Assembly (NCBI RefSeq): GCF_001712795.1 | Contig: NZ_KV757620.1 | Coordinates: forward strand, 39,847 to 101,335 | DNA length: 61,489 nucleotides | DNA from: Nostoc sp. KVJ20 | Lineage (GTDB): Bacteria > Cyanobacteriota > Cyanobacteriia > Cyanobacteriales > Nostocaceae | Direction: 5' to 3' | Part shown: one piece after another, positions 17,473 through 27,215 of the stretch | How positions within the stretch are numbered: position 1 is the first letter of the stretch | Layout: each line of letters opens with the position of its first letter | Program-made: the position numbers and the translations under genes | Notes under the pieces: generated by a model | What the model saw: the letters and a program-made list of their open reading frames with translations, nothing else | Told to the model about the DNA's origin: nothing | Databases searched by the model: none

Positions 17473-17567
17473 TAAACCTCAGGTGCTTTCTTCCTTTTGA
17501 AACAATTGTTTACATTTACTTACAAACAACAAACAATTGATCTGACCAAATGTGTCAATAGGTTTTT

Positions 17568-17684
17568 TTGAATACTAACAAAAAAACAGGTGTCTATGGG
17601 GCTAGTTTGATAATTGGCTGTTTAGATGCAGTTGCGGATGGTTATTATGCAGCGAGAAATCAACCAATAGCTTTCCAGAACTAA
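17568..17684 (+). pseudogene. Possible gene remnant or very small ORF
   Basis: A 38-residue frame from a TTG, closed upstream by TAG at 17559-17561. The sequence (for example VYGASLIIGCLDAVADGYYA) is organised like a piece of a real protein rather than random translation. There is no ribosome binding site, so it may be the tail of a decayed gene. I cannot name a parent family. Confidence 0.2.
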
Positions 17685-17987
17685 TTTCCAGCGAAAATAA
17701 TCGCAGATTCATCAAACAGCATAATCTGTAATGGAAAGCTAGTAATTCGCAGATAAGGCCACATCTAGCTTTTAGACTATCTGCTAAAAATTACGACACA
17801 ACACAGCATACTCATAACTGGTCTACCAAAAGAGCAATTCCCATACGTGTGTTTTTAGGTAATTTTAGATACTTAATTGTCCTTTGTCCACGGATTGAAT
17901 GAAGCGAAGCCGTGGAATTCTCGGTTCAACAATGTACTTGGAAACCTGCTTTTCTATTGCTGTATATTTCCTAATAAAATTTAGCTA

Positions 17988-18019
17988 CCCTCAAAATCTT
18001 CTATATCTAGATTTGAGGG
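17988..18019 (-). terminator. Terminator after the WcaI-like glycosyltransferase gene
   Basis: An 8-bp inverted repeat (CCCTCAAA at 17988-17995, TTTGAGGG at 18012-18019), extendable with a bulge, 57 bp past the stop of the minus-strand gene. The T-run is only partial. Confidence 0.55.
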
Positions 18020-18075
18020 CTTGACACTGCCCGATTCTAGCCTTGTAGTAGTTAAATGTAACTTTGCTGCGGAGA

Positions 18076-19350
18076 TTAAACTTCTTGTTTCGTAACTATG
18101 CCTGTAGACTGAATTGCTCGACGATCTGCTGTCAATGAGTAACACAAGGACTCATACTGATTTAAAGCTTGCTCAAAAGCATATTGCTCAACGGCATATT
18201 GACGACTTTTGTAACCCAGAGTTTTGACTTTTTCGGGGTTTTGGTACAAATCTAAAATTGCCATAGCTAAGGCTTGAGGATCTTCTGGAGGAACGATAAT
18301 CCCACCACCACTTTGCCTTATGGCTCTTGCTGCCGTACCATTATCGGGGACAGAGGCAACTAAAGCTCCTCCACTGGCAAGTAGCACTTGAATTTTTGAC
18401 GGCATATTGAAGGATACAACATTTTTCTTTTGCACCACCAAGCCAACATCGGCAGCTGACAACATTTGTGGCAAATCTTTGCGGGGTTGAAATGGTAGTA
18501 GCAAAACATTATCTGCGCCGCAGTCTAGACATTCCTGTTGCAATCGTTGTAAACCTTTTGCCTCTCCAACGATGACAAAAACAATATCTGGGATATGACG
18601 CAATACAGAAGCCGCTTTGACAACGCTTTCTAAGCCTTGGGTTAGGGCGATATTACCAGAATAAAGTACTACAAATTTGCCATTTAGATTATGTGCTGCC
18701 CGGAAAGGGTTATCTTCTTTAGGCAAAGGGCGGATAAAATTTACATCAACCCAGTTGGGAATTTGTACAATTTTGTCAGCTTCTACGCCCTTACCTCGCA
18801 AATTGTCCACAAACCCATCGGCGATGACGCTAATTTTACTGGCAGTGCGGTAGGCAAATTTTTCCAATAATGTAAACAACCGGATAAGTAATTTATTTTT
18901 CAGTAGACCGACGTGGACAGCTGCTTCTGGTAATATATCTTGTAGATTTAAAATCACAGGACAAGCACGTAACCATCCTAAAAGAGAAACTGGTACACAG
19001 CTTGGCAAGGATGGCGATGTTGAGAGGATTACATCTGGACGCCAACCAATGAGGGCGGGCACAAAACTAGTGACAACAAAGCTAGCATCTAATAACACCC
19101 GATCTAATAGGTTGGGTTGTGGACGAATCCAAACGTAACTGCGTTGAATTTGAACTCCATTTTTGTATTCGTTGAGATACCACTTGCCCCGATATTCCTG
19201 GTAAATTTGACGCTCAGGGTAGTTAGGCATAGCAGTGACTACGCGCACTTCATGCCCACGTTTCACTAGTCCCTCTGCTAATTCAGTCATTAGTGGGGCT
19301 ATACCAATTGGCTCTGGATAGTAGTTGTAGGAGTAAATTAAAATCCGCAT
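18076..19350 (-). CDS. GT4 glycosyltransferase, WcaI-like
   Basis: A 424-residue family 4 glycosyltransferase from Met15 of the open frame (MRILIYSYNYYPEPIGIAP), which is the classic GT-B N-terminus; the 14 codons before it look non-coding. The N-terminal Rossmann half ends near residue 205. The C-terminal half has VVLYSGNIALTQGL as the nucleotide-sugar strand-loop and a MPSKIQVLLASGGA segment where the E-x7-E motif would be. The closest recognised relatives are WcaI-type enzymes of exopolysaccharide synthesis. It would act at the inner face of the cytoplasmic membrane. The polymer is unknown. Confidence 0.88.
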   Translation of the reverse strand: MRILIYSYNYYPEPIGIAPLMTELAEGLVKRGHEVRVVTAMPNYPERQIYQEYRGKWYLNEYKNGVQIQRSYVWIRPQPNLLDRVLLDASFVVTSFVPALIGWRPDVILSTSPSLPSCVPVSLLGWLRACPVILNLQDILPEAAVHVGLLKNKLLIRLFTLLEKFAYRTASKISVIADGFVDNLRGKGVEADKIVQIPNWVDVNFIRPLPKEDNPFRAAHNLNGKFVVLYSGNIALTQGLESVVKAASVLRHIPDIVFVIVGEAKGLQRLQQECLDCGADNVLLLPFQPRKDLPQMLSAADVGLVVQKKNVVSFNMPSKIQVLLASGGALVASVPDNGTAARAIRQSGGGIIVPPEDPQALAMAILDLYQNPEKVKTLGYKSRQYAVEQYAFEQALNQYESLCYSLTADRRAIQSTGIVTKQEV

Positions 19351-19392
19351 AAAAATTAGTCCGAAGTACCCCGGTTTTTTATTTAATGACAA

Positions 19393-19721
19393 ATACTTGT
19401 CTTAAACATCATTTGGAGCTTGAAAACTCCTATATCTAATTGTGACTTCAGACTGCTTTTATGTCAGGGATTTTCCTTAAAGATTGAGTAAACTTTGATA
19501 TTAGCTACTTAGTGAAATTGTGAATTTTTTTTACTATTTAAGCAATCTTCCAATTGTTCGTTTTTGATTGGTACTTACGTAGAAACCCTAAGTATATTTG
19601 GTTTTGTTAACCCTAAGACTAAATTGGGATAGTTAGTCTTAATTCTCCCTAGAGGTAAAGACATAACCAATTTTAGTAATATCTGATATTAATAAGACTG
19701 TTTTATAATACTAGTCATTCA
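19393..19721. other. Divergent intergenic region upstream of the methyltransferase
   Basis: This 329 bp spacer is A/T-rich and should hold promoters for both neighbours. It contains a perfect 9-bp inverted repeat at 19614-19641 and two direct copies of AACCCTAAG (near 19584 and 19609). Confidence 0.5.
19614..19641. promoter_or_regulatory. Inverted repeat upstream of the DNA methyltransferase gene
   Basis: TAAGACTAA (19614-19622) and its exact complement TTAGTCTTA (19633-19641) are separated by 10 bp, about 80 bp before the start codon. It may be an operator for a regulator or for the enzyme itself; a terminator is less likely at this place. Confidence 0.35.
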
Positions 19722-20900
19722 ATGAGCGATCGCCCTTGTATTTTCTCTTTTTTTGCTGGCTCAGGTTTCCTAGATTTAGGTTTTGAAACCAGCGGTTTTG
19801 ATATTGTTTATGTCAATGAAATCTTCGCCCCATTTATGGCTGCCTATCGCCATTCACGAGAAGTTCTGAAAATGCGATCGCCTGAATATGGATATCATCA
19901 CGGTGAAGCAGCAGATGTAACAAAACTTATTGCTGGAAAAGAAGCACAACGCCTTCAAGAATTAGTCAAAGATTGCCGCAAATCTCATAAGACAATTGGT
20001 TTCATAGGTGGGCCTCCCTGTCCTGATTTTTCTATTGGTGGGAAAAATAGAGGACATTTAGGAGATAATGGCAAGCTTTCCGCTTCATATATTGAATTAA
20101 TTTGCCAAAATATTCCCGACTTCTTTTTATTTGAGAACGTTAAAGGTTTATGGAAGACGACAAAACACCGTTTATTTTTTGAATCGCTCAAGCAACAATT
20201 ACAAGAAGCTGGCTATATATTGACAGAACGGTTAATTAATGCCATCGAATATGGTGTACCCCAGGATAGAGAAAGAATTATACTCATTGGTTTCAAAAAT
20301 AATTTTCTTAAGAATATAGGAATAAAATTCAGTAGTGAAAAGTTAATATCTGATGGATATTTTCCTTGGAATAATTACATCATATATCCTCAAGAAAAAG
20401 TTTTTGCTTACCCCTGGTGTAAGTGTGAGGCATTCAAAGAAAATTCTTTAATACCTTGTCCTGATGGTATACCTGAAGAACTGACAGTTGAATACTGGTT
20501 TAGAAAAAATAACGTTTTGAAGCACCCCAATGCTAAGAACTATTTTCAACCAAGGGCAGGTATCACAAAATTTGCTGCTGTTGATGAAGGAGATAATTCC
20601 AGGAAGTCTTTTAAGCGTCTGCATAGATGGCGTTACTCTCCAACAGCTTGTTATGGAAATAATGAAGTACATTTACATCCTTATAAAATTCGGCGAATTT
20701 CTGTAGCAGAAGCTTTATCTATTCAATCTTTGCCTGCAAATTTTGTCTTTCCAGAGAATATGTCGCTAACGAATATGTTTAAAACTATTGGTAATGGCGT
20801 GCCATATTTGGCATCGAAGGCGTTAGCTAAAACTATTATTAACTTCTTAGAAACTGGTGTGAAAAATACTGTTGATATTACTAACCTTACTACCACATAA
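19722..20900 (+). CDS. Orphan DNA (cytosine-5-)-methyltransferase
   Basis: A 392-residue C5-MTase. Motif I is FSFFAGSGFLDLGFE (8-22), the catalytic Cys is C100 in GGPPCPDFS (motif IV), motif VI is FENVKG, motif VIII is YGVPQDRERIILIG, and motif X is TIGNGVPY near the C-terminus. Residues about 200-300, the target recognition region, are unlike enzymes whose specificity I know. No restriction endonuclease gene is adjacent, so it is solitary, as many Nostoc methyltransferases are. The site methylated cannot be read from sequence. A HIP1-like GCGATCGC starts 4 bases into the gene. Confidence 0.93.
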   Translation: MSDRPCIFSFFAGSGFLDLGFETSGFDIVYVNEIFAPFMAAYRHSREVLKMRSPEYGYHHGEAADVTKLIAGKEAQRLQELVKDCRKSHKTIGFIGGPPCPDFSIGGKNRGHLGDNGKLSASYIELICQNIPDFFLFENVKGLWKTTKHRLFFESLKQQLQEAGYILTERLINAIEYGVPQDRERIILIGFKNNFLKNIGIKFSSEKLISDGYFPWNNYIIYPQEKVFAYPWCKCEAFKENSLIPCPDGIPEELTVEYWFRKNNVLKHPNAKNYFQPRAGITKFAAVDEGDNSRKSFKRLHRWRYSPTACYGNNEVHLHPYKIRRISVAEALSIQSLPANFVFPENMSLTNMFKTIGNGVPYLASKALAKTIINFLETGVKNTVDITNLTTT

Positions 20901-21070
20901 CGTCAACTTAAATACTTACAGGAATTCCGGCATATCTATAAAACCAAAATTTAAGACAAGTCAGTAGCTTGTTTTCAAGATAAACTCGTAATAAATGTGG
21001 TTTAATATATATATAAGAAATGTTTTAATTTTTTATAAAGTTTAATAATCAATCACCGGCAGAAGACACG

Positions 21071-21751
21071 ATGGCAGCAGACTATCCAAACATTGATATT
21101 GCGCCATTTATAGATCACTCCCTGTTAACGTCAACAGCTACTCCAGAGCAGGTTGAGCAATGGTGTGAAGAAGCATACAGATTCAATTTTGCGGCGGTTT
21201 GTCTGTTCCCCGCTCATGTCAAGCAAGCAGTTGAACTTCTCCACGGTAAGAACCCGAAAGTCTGTACCGTGATTGGCTTTCCTTCTGGTGCGACAACTTC
21301 AGCAGTGAAACTATATGAAGCTCAAGAAGCGGTGGATAGTGGGGCGACTGAGTTGGATGTGGTAATGAACTTGGGCTGGTTGAAAGCTGGCAAAACTGAA
21401 GAAGTCCACCGGGAAATTGCCGAAATTTGCGAAGAGACTGGGCAAACGGTCAAGGTAATTTTGGAAACTAACCTGTTGACAGATGCGGAGAAAAAAATAG
21501 CTGCTGAAATAGCTATGGAGGCGGGAGCAGCATTCTTAAAAACCAGTACAGGTTGGAATGGTGGTGCAACAGTGGCAGATGTAAGACTTTTGCAGGAATT
21601 GGCAAAAGAAAGGGTGGGAATTAAAGCTTCAGGTGGTATCCGCACTATCAATCAAGCCCTAGACTTAATCGTAGCGGGTGCTACTAGATTAGGCACATCT
21701 CGAGGTATCGATTTGATCCGCCAGCGCGATAACCTGGGAAAAGGTGAATAG
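21071..21751 (+). CDS. deoC: Deoxyribose-phosphate aldolase
   Basis: A 226-residue class I aldolase that splits 2-deoxyribose-5-phosphate into acetaldehyde and glyceraldehyde-3-phosphate. The Schiff-base lysine is K157 in [10 protein letters not shown], the VILETNLL strand precedes it, and IKASGGIRT carries the second conserved Lys. It is cytosolic and belongs to deoxynucleoside salvage. A repeat array fills the 104 bp to recO on the same strand. Confidence 0.96.
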   Translation: MAADYPNIDIAPFIDHSLLTSTATPEQVEQWCEEAYRFNFAAVCLFPAHVKQAVELLHGKNPKVCTVIGFPSGATTSAVKLYEAQEAVDSGATELDVVMNLGWLKAGKTEEVHREIAEICEETGQTVKVILETNLLTDAEKKIAAEIAMEAGAAFLKTSTGWNGGATVADVRLLQELAKERVGIKASGGIRTINQALDLIVAGATRLGTSRGIDLIRQRDNLGKGE

Positions 21752-21858
21752 TCATTTGTCCTTTGTCATTTGTCATTTGTCATTTGTCCTAAGCTAATGA
21801 CCCTTGACCAATGACTAATGACTAATAACTACTGATGACTAGTGACTAATGACTAATG
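21751..21858. repeat. Heptad repeat element between deoC and recO
   Basis: Tandem GTCATTT/GTCCTTT heptads form the left arm and AATGACT units the right arm, around a CCTAAGC centre, so the whole folds as a long imperfect hairpin. The last TAATGA unit contains the recO ATG at 21856. Confidence 0.85.
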
Positions 21859-22806
21859 AGTAGAACCTACAAAGCAACTGGTATTAATCTTAAAACCCAG
21901 GCATTGGGAGAATCGGATAAAATAGTCACGATTTTGACACGTGAGTTCGGTCTGATTCGAGCAGTGGCTCCAGGGTCACGTAAGCACAACTCCAGCCTGG
22001 GCGGTAGGAGTGGGATGTTCGTTGTGAATGAACTATTGATTGCAAAAGGGCGATCGCTTGATAGGATTACTCAAGCACAGACGTTAAAAACTTATCCTGG
22101 TTTAGCTAAAGATTTGGGAAAACTGGCTGCCAGTCAATATTTAGCAGAAATAGTTCTGTGTGAAGCTTTGAGCGAACAACCCCAAGAAGAACTTTATGAT
22201 TTGTTTAATGAACATCTTCATCGCTTAGAGGCTGTGTCTGGTGCAAATCCATCTGGTGTTTTGGCTCATCTAGCTCATGGTGTGTTTCACCTTTTAGCCC
22301 TAGCAGGACTGACGCCACAAGTGCAAATTTGTTGCCTATCTCAACGCCCCATTAAGCCAAATTTTACAGAACCCAACTGGCAGGTAGGATTTAGTATACC
22401 TGCGGGTGGAACGGTTTCTTTAGAAGCTAGGGAACGTTTGCGAAGAGAGGGACAGAGGGAGATGAGGGCAGAGAGGCAGAGGAGCAGGGGAGCAGAGGAG
22501 CAGGGGGAGATTAATGACCAATTCCCTGTGCCCCATGCCCCATTCCCAATGCCCCATGCCCAAACAGTTGTTGTGCATCGGCAAGAAATACCTGTGATTT
22601 CTTGTCGTCTGGGTGCTATAGGACTGGCTTTGCTTCAACATCTGTCACAACCAGAGATAATACAAATTGATGGTGCTAGAGATCATGACTGGGTATCTGT
22701 TGAGCAGATTTTGCGCCAGTATGCTCAGTATCAATTAGGTCGCCCTATTCGCTCTGCTACTTTGATCGACTCTTATTTTGCTGCCAACCATGATGCAACC
22801 GTCTGA
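21856..22806 (+). CDS. recO: DNA repair protein RecO, with internal repeat insertion
   Basis: A 316-residue RecO. The N-terminal OB fold has [20 protein letters not shown] and the [11 protein letters not shown] strand, the helical domain runs to about residue 160, and the C-terminal part ends LDSYF...-like (LIDSYFA). RecO loads RecA on SSB-coated DNA with RecR in recombinational repair. Residues about 196-236 are a low-complexity insertion (Arg/Glu-rich, then Pro/His/Met-rich) that is translated repeat DNA, see 22441-22562. The zinc-finger cysteines of some RecO proteins are mostly absent. It overlaps the MFS gene by 17 bp. The start codon lies in a repeat, with no ribosome binding site. Confidence 0.93.
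   Translation: MSRTYKATGINLKTQALGESDKIVTILTREFGLIRAVAPGSRKHNSSLGGRSGMFVVNELLIAKGRSLDRITQAQTLKTYPGLAKDLGKLAASQYLAEIVLCEALSEQPQEELYDLFNEHLHRLEAVSGANPSGVLAHLAHGVFHLLALAGLTPQVQICCLSQRPIKPNFTEPNWQVGFSIPAGGTVSLEARERLRREGQREMRAERQRSRGAEEQGEINDQFPVPHAPFPMPHAQTVVVHRQEIPVISCRLGAIGLALLQHLSQPEIIQIDGARDHDWVSVEQILRQYAQYQLGRPIRSATLIDSYFAANHDATV
22441..22562. repeat. Repeat tract inside recO
   Basis: A purine-rich run built on GAG CAG GGG-type units (22441-22509) is followed by CCCCATG heptads (22521-22562). It is in frame and free of stop codons. The same CCCAATGCCC units occur in spacer DNA near 54140-54157. Confidence 0.85.
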
Positions 22807-24445
22807 TTTGGATAAAAAAATCCTACCTTTGTCACCAAGCCTCGCCAAAAAACAGAATAGGGTATCAGATCCTACAGTCAGGAATCACTTGAGTGCCGTT
22901 CCCAAGTGTACACCTAGTCAAATAAATGGCCAAGAAATGTCTCCAAAAGACGTTTCTAAAAACGACCAAGGTTGGACAGCGGAGATCCCAAAAACTGATG
23001 TTCCAAGTCAATCAGAAACACAATCTGAAAACAAATTAACCACTGCTGAAGCAGATAGCAATGGCAATCGCAATGGGCAGAATTTGCCAGTAGCGACTAT
23101 CTCAGAAAAAGAACCACCGAAATTAGATGGATCTGGTTCAGGTGGAGAAGCTGTTGTAGGAAACATAAAACAGCAAGGATTTTTGCCTGTATTAAGAAAC
23201 CCTAATTTCTTGGCACTTTGGGGCGGTCAAGTTTTCTCTCAATTAGCAGATAAAGTTTATTTGGTGCTGATGATTGCCTTGATTAATACTCAGTTTCAAG
23301 CAAGCAATCAGAGTATTAGTGGCTGGGTATCAGTCTTGATGATGTCTTTTACTATTCCAGCCGTTTTGTTTGGTTCCGTTGCTGGAGTGTTTGTCGATCG
23401 CTGGTCAAAAAAAGCTGTGCTGGTAGCAACGAATATTTGGCGCGGCATTCTGGTTTTGTCAATTCCCTTTTTGTTGTGGTTGACTCATGACTGGAAACCC
23501 ATAGGATTGCTACCCGTGGGTTTTGTAATCATCTTGGGTGTGACTTTTTTAGTTTCCACACTGACGCAGTTTTTTGCCCCGGCAGAACAGGCGGCAATTC
23601 CCTTAATAGTAGAAGAACAGCATTTACTCTCGGCTAATTCGCTTTACACAACAACGATGATGGCATCGGTGATTATTGGGTTTGCCGTTGGAGAACCGTT
23701 GCTAGCGATCGCAGATGGACTTTGGCTGCAAATTGGTGGTAGTGGTAGTTTGGGCAAAGAACTTTTAGTCGGTGGCAGTTATGCGATCGCAGGACTAATT
23801 TTGTTCCTTCTGGCAACTAAGGAAAAACACCACCACCCCGATACAGAATTCCCTCACGTATTCTCTGACTTGCGGGACGGTTTTGCCTACCTCAAAGCAA
23901 ATCATCGCGTCCGCAATGCTTTGCTTCAACTGATTATCTTGTTTTCTGTTTTTGCAGCATTAACTGTTCTGGCCGTTCGGATGGCAGAAATAATTCCTAA
24001 CATGAAAGCCTCACAGTTTGGTTTTTTACTAGCTGCTGGAGGTGTTGGCATAGCTGGTGGAGCAACAATTCTCGGTCAATTTGGTCAACGCTTCTCTTAC
24101 ACCCAACTAAGTCTGTACGGTTGTATGGGCATGGCAGCATCCCTGATTGGTCTATCAATATTTACAACTCAACTGTGGCTCGTCTTGTTACTGGTAGCGT
24201 TACTGGGCATCTTTGGGGCACTAGTGGGAATTCCCATGCAAACCGCAATCCAAACAGAAACACCTCCAGAAATGCGTGGTAAAGTTTTTGGCTTGCAGAA
24301 CAATGTAATTAATATTGCCCTTTCCTTACCTTTGGCATTAGCTGGTGTTGCAGAAACCTTTCTGGGATTACAGGTAGTTTTTTTGGGATTAGCTGCGATC
24401 GTCTTTTTAGGAGGTATATTAACCTGGTATAACTCACACAAGTAG
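22790..24445 (+). CDS. MFS transporter with long N-terminal extension
   Basis: A 551-residue major facilitator from the ATG at 22790 (a second ATG at 22793 is equally possible; the frame opens earlier at a TTG). About 130 polar residues rich in Ser, Gln and Asn come first and look disordered. Then [20 protein letters not shown] starts a 10-12 helix transporter, with the DRWSKK loop between helices 2 and 3. The closest general type is the MFS_3/EntS-like group. The substrate is unknown. It is translationally coupled to recO by a 17 bp overlap. Confidence 0.88.
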   Translation: MMQPSDLDKKILPLSPSLAKKQNRVSDPTVRNHLSAVPKCTPSQINGQEMSPKDVSKNDQGWTAEIPKTDVPSQSETQSENKLTTAEADSNGNRNGQNLPVATISEKEPPKLDGSGSGGEAVVGNIKQQGFLPVLRNPNFLALWGGQVFSQLADKVYLVLMIALINTQFQASNQSISGWVSVLMMSFTIPAVLFGSVAGVFVDRWSKKAVLVATNIWRGILVLSIPFLLWLTHDWKPIGLLPVGFVIILGVTFLVSTLTQFFAPAEQAAIPLIVEEQHLLSANSLYTTTMMASVIIGFAVGEPLLAIADGLWLQIGGSGSLGKELLVGGSYAIAGLILFLLATKEKHHHPDTEFPHVFSDLRDGFAYLKANHRVRNALLQLIILFSVFAALTVLAVRMAEIIPNMKASQFGFLLAAGGVGIAGGATILGQFGQRFSYTQLSLYGCMGMAASLIGLSIFTTQLWLVLLLVALLGIFGALVGIPMQTAIQTETPPEMRGKVFGLQNNVINIALSLPLALAGVAETFLGLQVVFLGLAAIVFLGGILTWYNSHK

Positions 24446-24797
24446 TTATCAGCTAACAAGAGTTATTATTCATTACCTTGATGTAATTAATAATTTACTT
24501 AAAGCTTTTGTGTTCATGGTAAACTATGTCCAGTGAAAATTTATCGCATACTTGCCGGATATGAATCTGACATTAGTCAGAATAAGTTGTTTAAATATCA
24601 GAGATTAACAACTTATAATTACAATAAATAAAGCCACAAATCCATTGGTTTAATCAGCTTAAAATAAGCTTTTTAAACTAGAGTATTGTGGGAATTTTTA
24701 ATAAATAAAAACCAGCAAGTATAGTTAGATAAAAGAAAAATCACAAAAATCATACAAGTAATAGATTAAACCCGCTTTTCTTACAGCTAAATAAAGA
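24446..24797. other. Intergenic A/T-rich region
   Basis: A 352 bp spacer with no coding-like frame, clear hairpin or repeat array that I can see. The glycosyltransferase promoter is presumably here. Confidence 0.5.
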
Positions 24798-25946
24798 ATG
24801 CGTATAGCCTGGATTGGAAAAAAATCACCCTTTTGCGGCAATGTCACCTACAGTCGAGAAATTACAAATGCCTTGCTAGATAGGGGACATCAAGTTAGCT
24901 TTCTTCACTTCGCCCAGGAAGAGTCTGAACCTGACAATTGGCCCAATCTTCGAGAGGTTTCCCTGCCTTTCATTTACAAGTCACAGGTTTATACAATTCC
25001 CACTTTTAAAGCGACTAAACTTTTAACCGATTCACTGCGGGAAATCAAGCCAGATGTAGTCCATGCTTCCTTGACGTTATCTCCTCTCGACTTTGTTCTA
25101 CCAGAAATCTGTGAGGAACTGAGATTGCCCCTAATTGCCACTTTTCACACACCGTTTGCTGGGAAGGGGGCAAAACTGGTATCGGGAACACAACTTTTGG
25201 CTTATCAGCTCTACGCGCCTTTTTTAGTTAACTACGATCGCGTGATAGTATTTTCTCAAATTCAGCGGGAATTATTGGCACGGATGGGCGTCCGGGAAGA
25301 AAATATTGCTGTAATTCCCAACGGTGTTGATACCGCTAAGTATTCTCCAGGAATTTCTCAAGTCAAAACAGAATTTAAAGCCGAACGCTTGTTTGTCTAT
25401 CAGGGTCGGATAGCGCCAGAGAAAAATGTCGAAGCCCTCCTCCGCGCTTGGAAACAGTCGGCAATGGCGCCTGGTAGCAAGTTACTAATTGTTGGCGACG
25501 GGCCTTTGAAGTCTTCCTTAGAGCCGTTTTATGGTTCAGAATACGGCATTATCTGGCTGGGATTTGTTGCCGATGAAGACCGACGCATCGAAATTTTGCG
25601 GGGTGCAGATGTATTTGTTTTGCCTTCATTGGTTGAGGGTTTGTCTCTATCTCTGTTAGAAGGAATGTCATGTGGGTTGGCTTGTTTAGCAACAGACGTG
25701 GGTGCAGATGGCGAAGTATTGGAAAAGGGCGCAGGTGTAGTTATTAGTACCAAAACAGCGCGATCGCAATTAAGAACGCTCTTGCCAGTGTTGCAAGACC
25801 ATCCTGAGTTAACAACCCTACTGGGGCAAAAAGCCAGACAGCGTATATTAGACCGCTATACCCTTAGTAAAAATATTACTCTGCTGGAAGAACTTTATAA
25901 AGAAGTTTTAGCACAGCGACCTCTACCTCTAAGTCGTAGAGCTTAG
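24798..25946 (+). CDS. GT4 glycosyltransferase
   Basis: A 382-residue GT-B enzyme of family 4. The N-terminal half starts MRIAWIGKKSPFCGN and includes a HTPFAGKG segment; the C-terminal half has FVYQGRIAPEKNVEALLRAW (sugar-nucleotide loop), LLIVGDGPLKSSLE and the E-x7-E region PSLVEGLSLSLLEGMSCG. It transfers a sugar from a nucleotide-sugar to a lipid or sugar acceptor, probably at the membrane. Acceptor unknown. It is monocistronic and convergent with the protease gene. Confidence 0.9.
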   Translation: MRIAWIGKKSPFCGNVTYSREITNALLDRGHQVSFLHFAQEESEPDNWPNLREVSLPFIYKSQVYTIPTFKATKLLTDSLREIKPDVVHASLTLSPLDFVLPEICEELRLPLIATFHTPFAGKGAKLVSGTQLLAYQLYAPFLVNYDRVIVFSQIQRELLARMGVREENIAVIPNGVDTAKYSPGISQVKTEFKAERLFVYQGRIAPEKNVEALLRAWKQSAMAPGSKLLIVGDGPLKSSLEPFYGSEYGIIWLGFVADEDRRIEILRGADVFVLPSLVEGLSLSLLEGMSCGLACLATDVGADGEVLEKGAGVVISTKTARSQLRTLLPVLQDHPELTTLLGQKARQRILDRYTLSKNITLLEELYKEVLAQRPLPLSRRA

Positions 25947-26019
25947 GGGTGGTTCGTTTAAAAAATTGACTTTGACAAAGGATTTTAGCCTTAACTAAAC
26001 TGTGTAGTTTACCTATCGA

Positions 26020-26835
26020 TCAATTAATCTTGGAATTATCCACTAAAGACCATCCTAAACTGGTTGGCTGTTCATAAACCCGCTTTAGAGTATTTACATC
26101 TCTGAAAGAAATAGGTGGCGGGTTACGAACTTGAGAAAAATATAGCGCATCAGTTTGTAGCGGACTATGACCCCAAATTCCCAAAGCGTGTCCGAATTCG
26201 TGGCGGGCTGCTGCTTGGATATACTCACCTGTTTGACTGGGACTTAATAAGATGGTGAAGCGGTGGGATAAAATTTTGTTGCTGGTGTATAACTCGTAAG
26301 TAGTTTGTGCCGATCGCGCACGAGGTATATTACTACTAGGGGAAATTTGTAGAGGTGGCGCTTTTCGCACAATCGTAATATCAGCAATTTCTGGCTGTTC
26401 GACTATTGTTAAAGGTAAATAATTACTCCATTCTTGTACACCCTGCAAGACACCATTAACCCATGCTTGAGACTGTTTTTCGCTGATGGCTTTTGGTGGT
26501 TCTACGTAAACTCTAATAGGAAATCGCGACCAGACTAAATAACCAACTTGGGTTGTTGTGACTTGGGAAAAGTAGTCACCACTATTAGTACTATCTTGCC
26601 ACTGTGCGAGTGTGGGCGGTAAGGGATGGGATTTTGGGGGAAATGATGGAGATAGAGAGATTATTAAGTTTGAATATACATATTTTGGTATTATTGTAAA
26701 CCCGTCACTTGACTGGAGATTAATAAAAACGATTAACAGCCCTGTGCCAATAAATAAGGCAAGAGCTGTCATTAACCGTCGTGAAATTAAATTTATTAGG
26801 CTCTTAAGTATTGGGTGTTGGGTTATTTTCCCCAT
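26020..26835 (-). CDS. Membrane-anchored metzincin (matrixin-like) protease
   Basis: A 271-residue protein with an N-terminal transmembrane segment at about residues 22-40 and a peptidase domain in the last 150 residues. The zinc site is HEFGHALGIWGH near residues 214-225, the HExxHxxGxxGH signature of metzincins, and the following SPLQTDALYF may supply the Met-turn role without an obvious Met. No propeptide cysteine switch is visible. It would face the periplasm. It lies 10 bp downstream of secG on the same strand, so the two are likely co-transcribed. Confidence 0.82.
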   Translation of the reverse strand: MGKITQHPILKSLINLISRRLMTALALFIGTGLLIVFINLQSSDGFTIIPKYVYSNLIISLSPSFPPKSHPLPPTLAQWQDSTNSGDYFSQVTTTQVGYLVWSRFPIRVYVEPPKAISEKQSQAWVNGVLQGVQEWSNYLPLTIVEQPEIADITIVRKAPPLQISPSSNIPRARSAQTTYELYTSNKILSHRFTILLSPSQTGEYIQAAARHEFGHALGIWGHSPLQTDALYFSQVRNPPPISFRDVNTLKRVYEQPTSLGWSLVDNSKIN

Positions 26836-26845
26836 TTACCTATCC

Positions 26846-27109
26846 TTATTTAGGCAGCCAACCAGCACTTAAAACTACTGTTAAACCAAGAAAAATTACT
26901 GTCAAAGCCCAAGTAATTCGGTTTAAAGTGTTTTCTGCACTTTTAGTGCTGCTAAATAGCTGGGCTTGCCCGCCAATTGCACCAATGCCATCACCTTTGG
27001 GGCTATGCAGTAAAACCAAGATAATCAAACCAGTGGCGGAAAATGCCCAAATGCCTTGCACTATATTAGTAGCTGTCATGGTAGGAATCTCTTTTATAAA
27101 AAGTTTCAA
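26846..27109 (-). CDS. secG: Preprotein translocase subunit SecG
   Basis: An 87-residue membrane protein with two helices (about residues 11-31 and 62-82) and the conserved cytoplasmic loop HSPKGDGIGAIGGQ between them. SecG assists SecYE and SecA in exporting proteins. The SecY gene is also in this window, at 42484-43794. It is followed closely by the protease gene. Confidence 0.93.
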   Translation of the reverse strand: MKLFIKEIPTMTATNIVQGIWAFSATGLIILVLLHSPKGDGIGAIGGQAQLFSSTKSAENTLNRITWALTVIFLGLTVVLSAGWLPK

Positions 27110-27115
27110 AAAACA

Positions 27116-27175
27116 GAAGTCAGAATTCAGAATTCAGAATTCAAAAGTTAGGAGTTCACTAAAAACTCCTAACTC
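27116..27175. repeat. CAGAATT tandem repeat and hairpin
   Basis: Three CAGAATT units at about 27122-27141, followed by an inverted pair TAGGAGTT/AACTCCTA (27149-27173) that could act as a terminator for gpmI. Confidence 0.6.
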
Positions 27176-27215
27176 AGCACGGGCTGAACGCCCCGCTATC
27201 GCTAACAGCACTATT

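Larger units (their letters stand above)
17473..18075. other. Intergenic region of 603 bp
   Basis: No full gene is seen. It holds a short frame with coding-like sequence on the plus strand (17568-17684, listed separately), a 7-bp stem hairpin TCCACGG/CCGTGGA at 17887-17916, and a terminator at 17988-18019 that belongs to the downstream glycosyltransferase gene. Confidence 0.5.

Noticed and set aside
19722..20900. Restriction-modification system
   Set aside because: Neighbouring genes are a glycosyltransferase and deoC; no endonuclease is encoded nearby.
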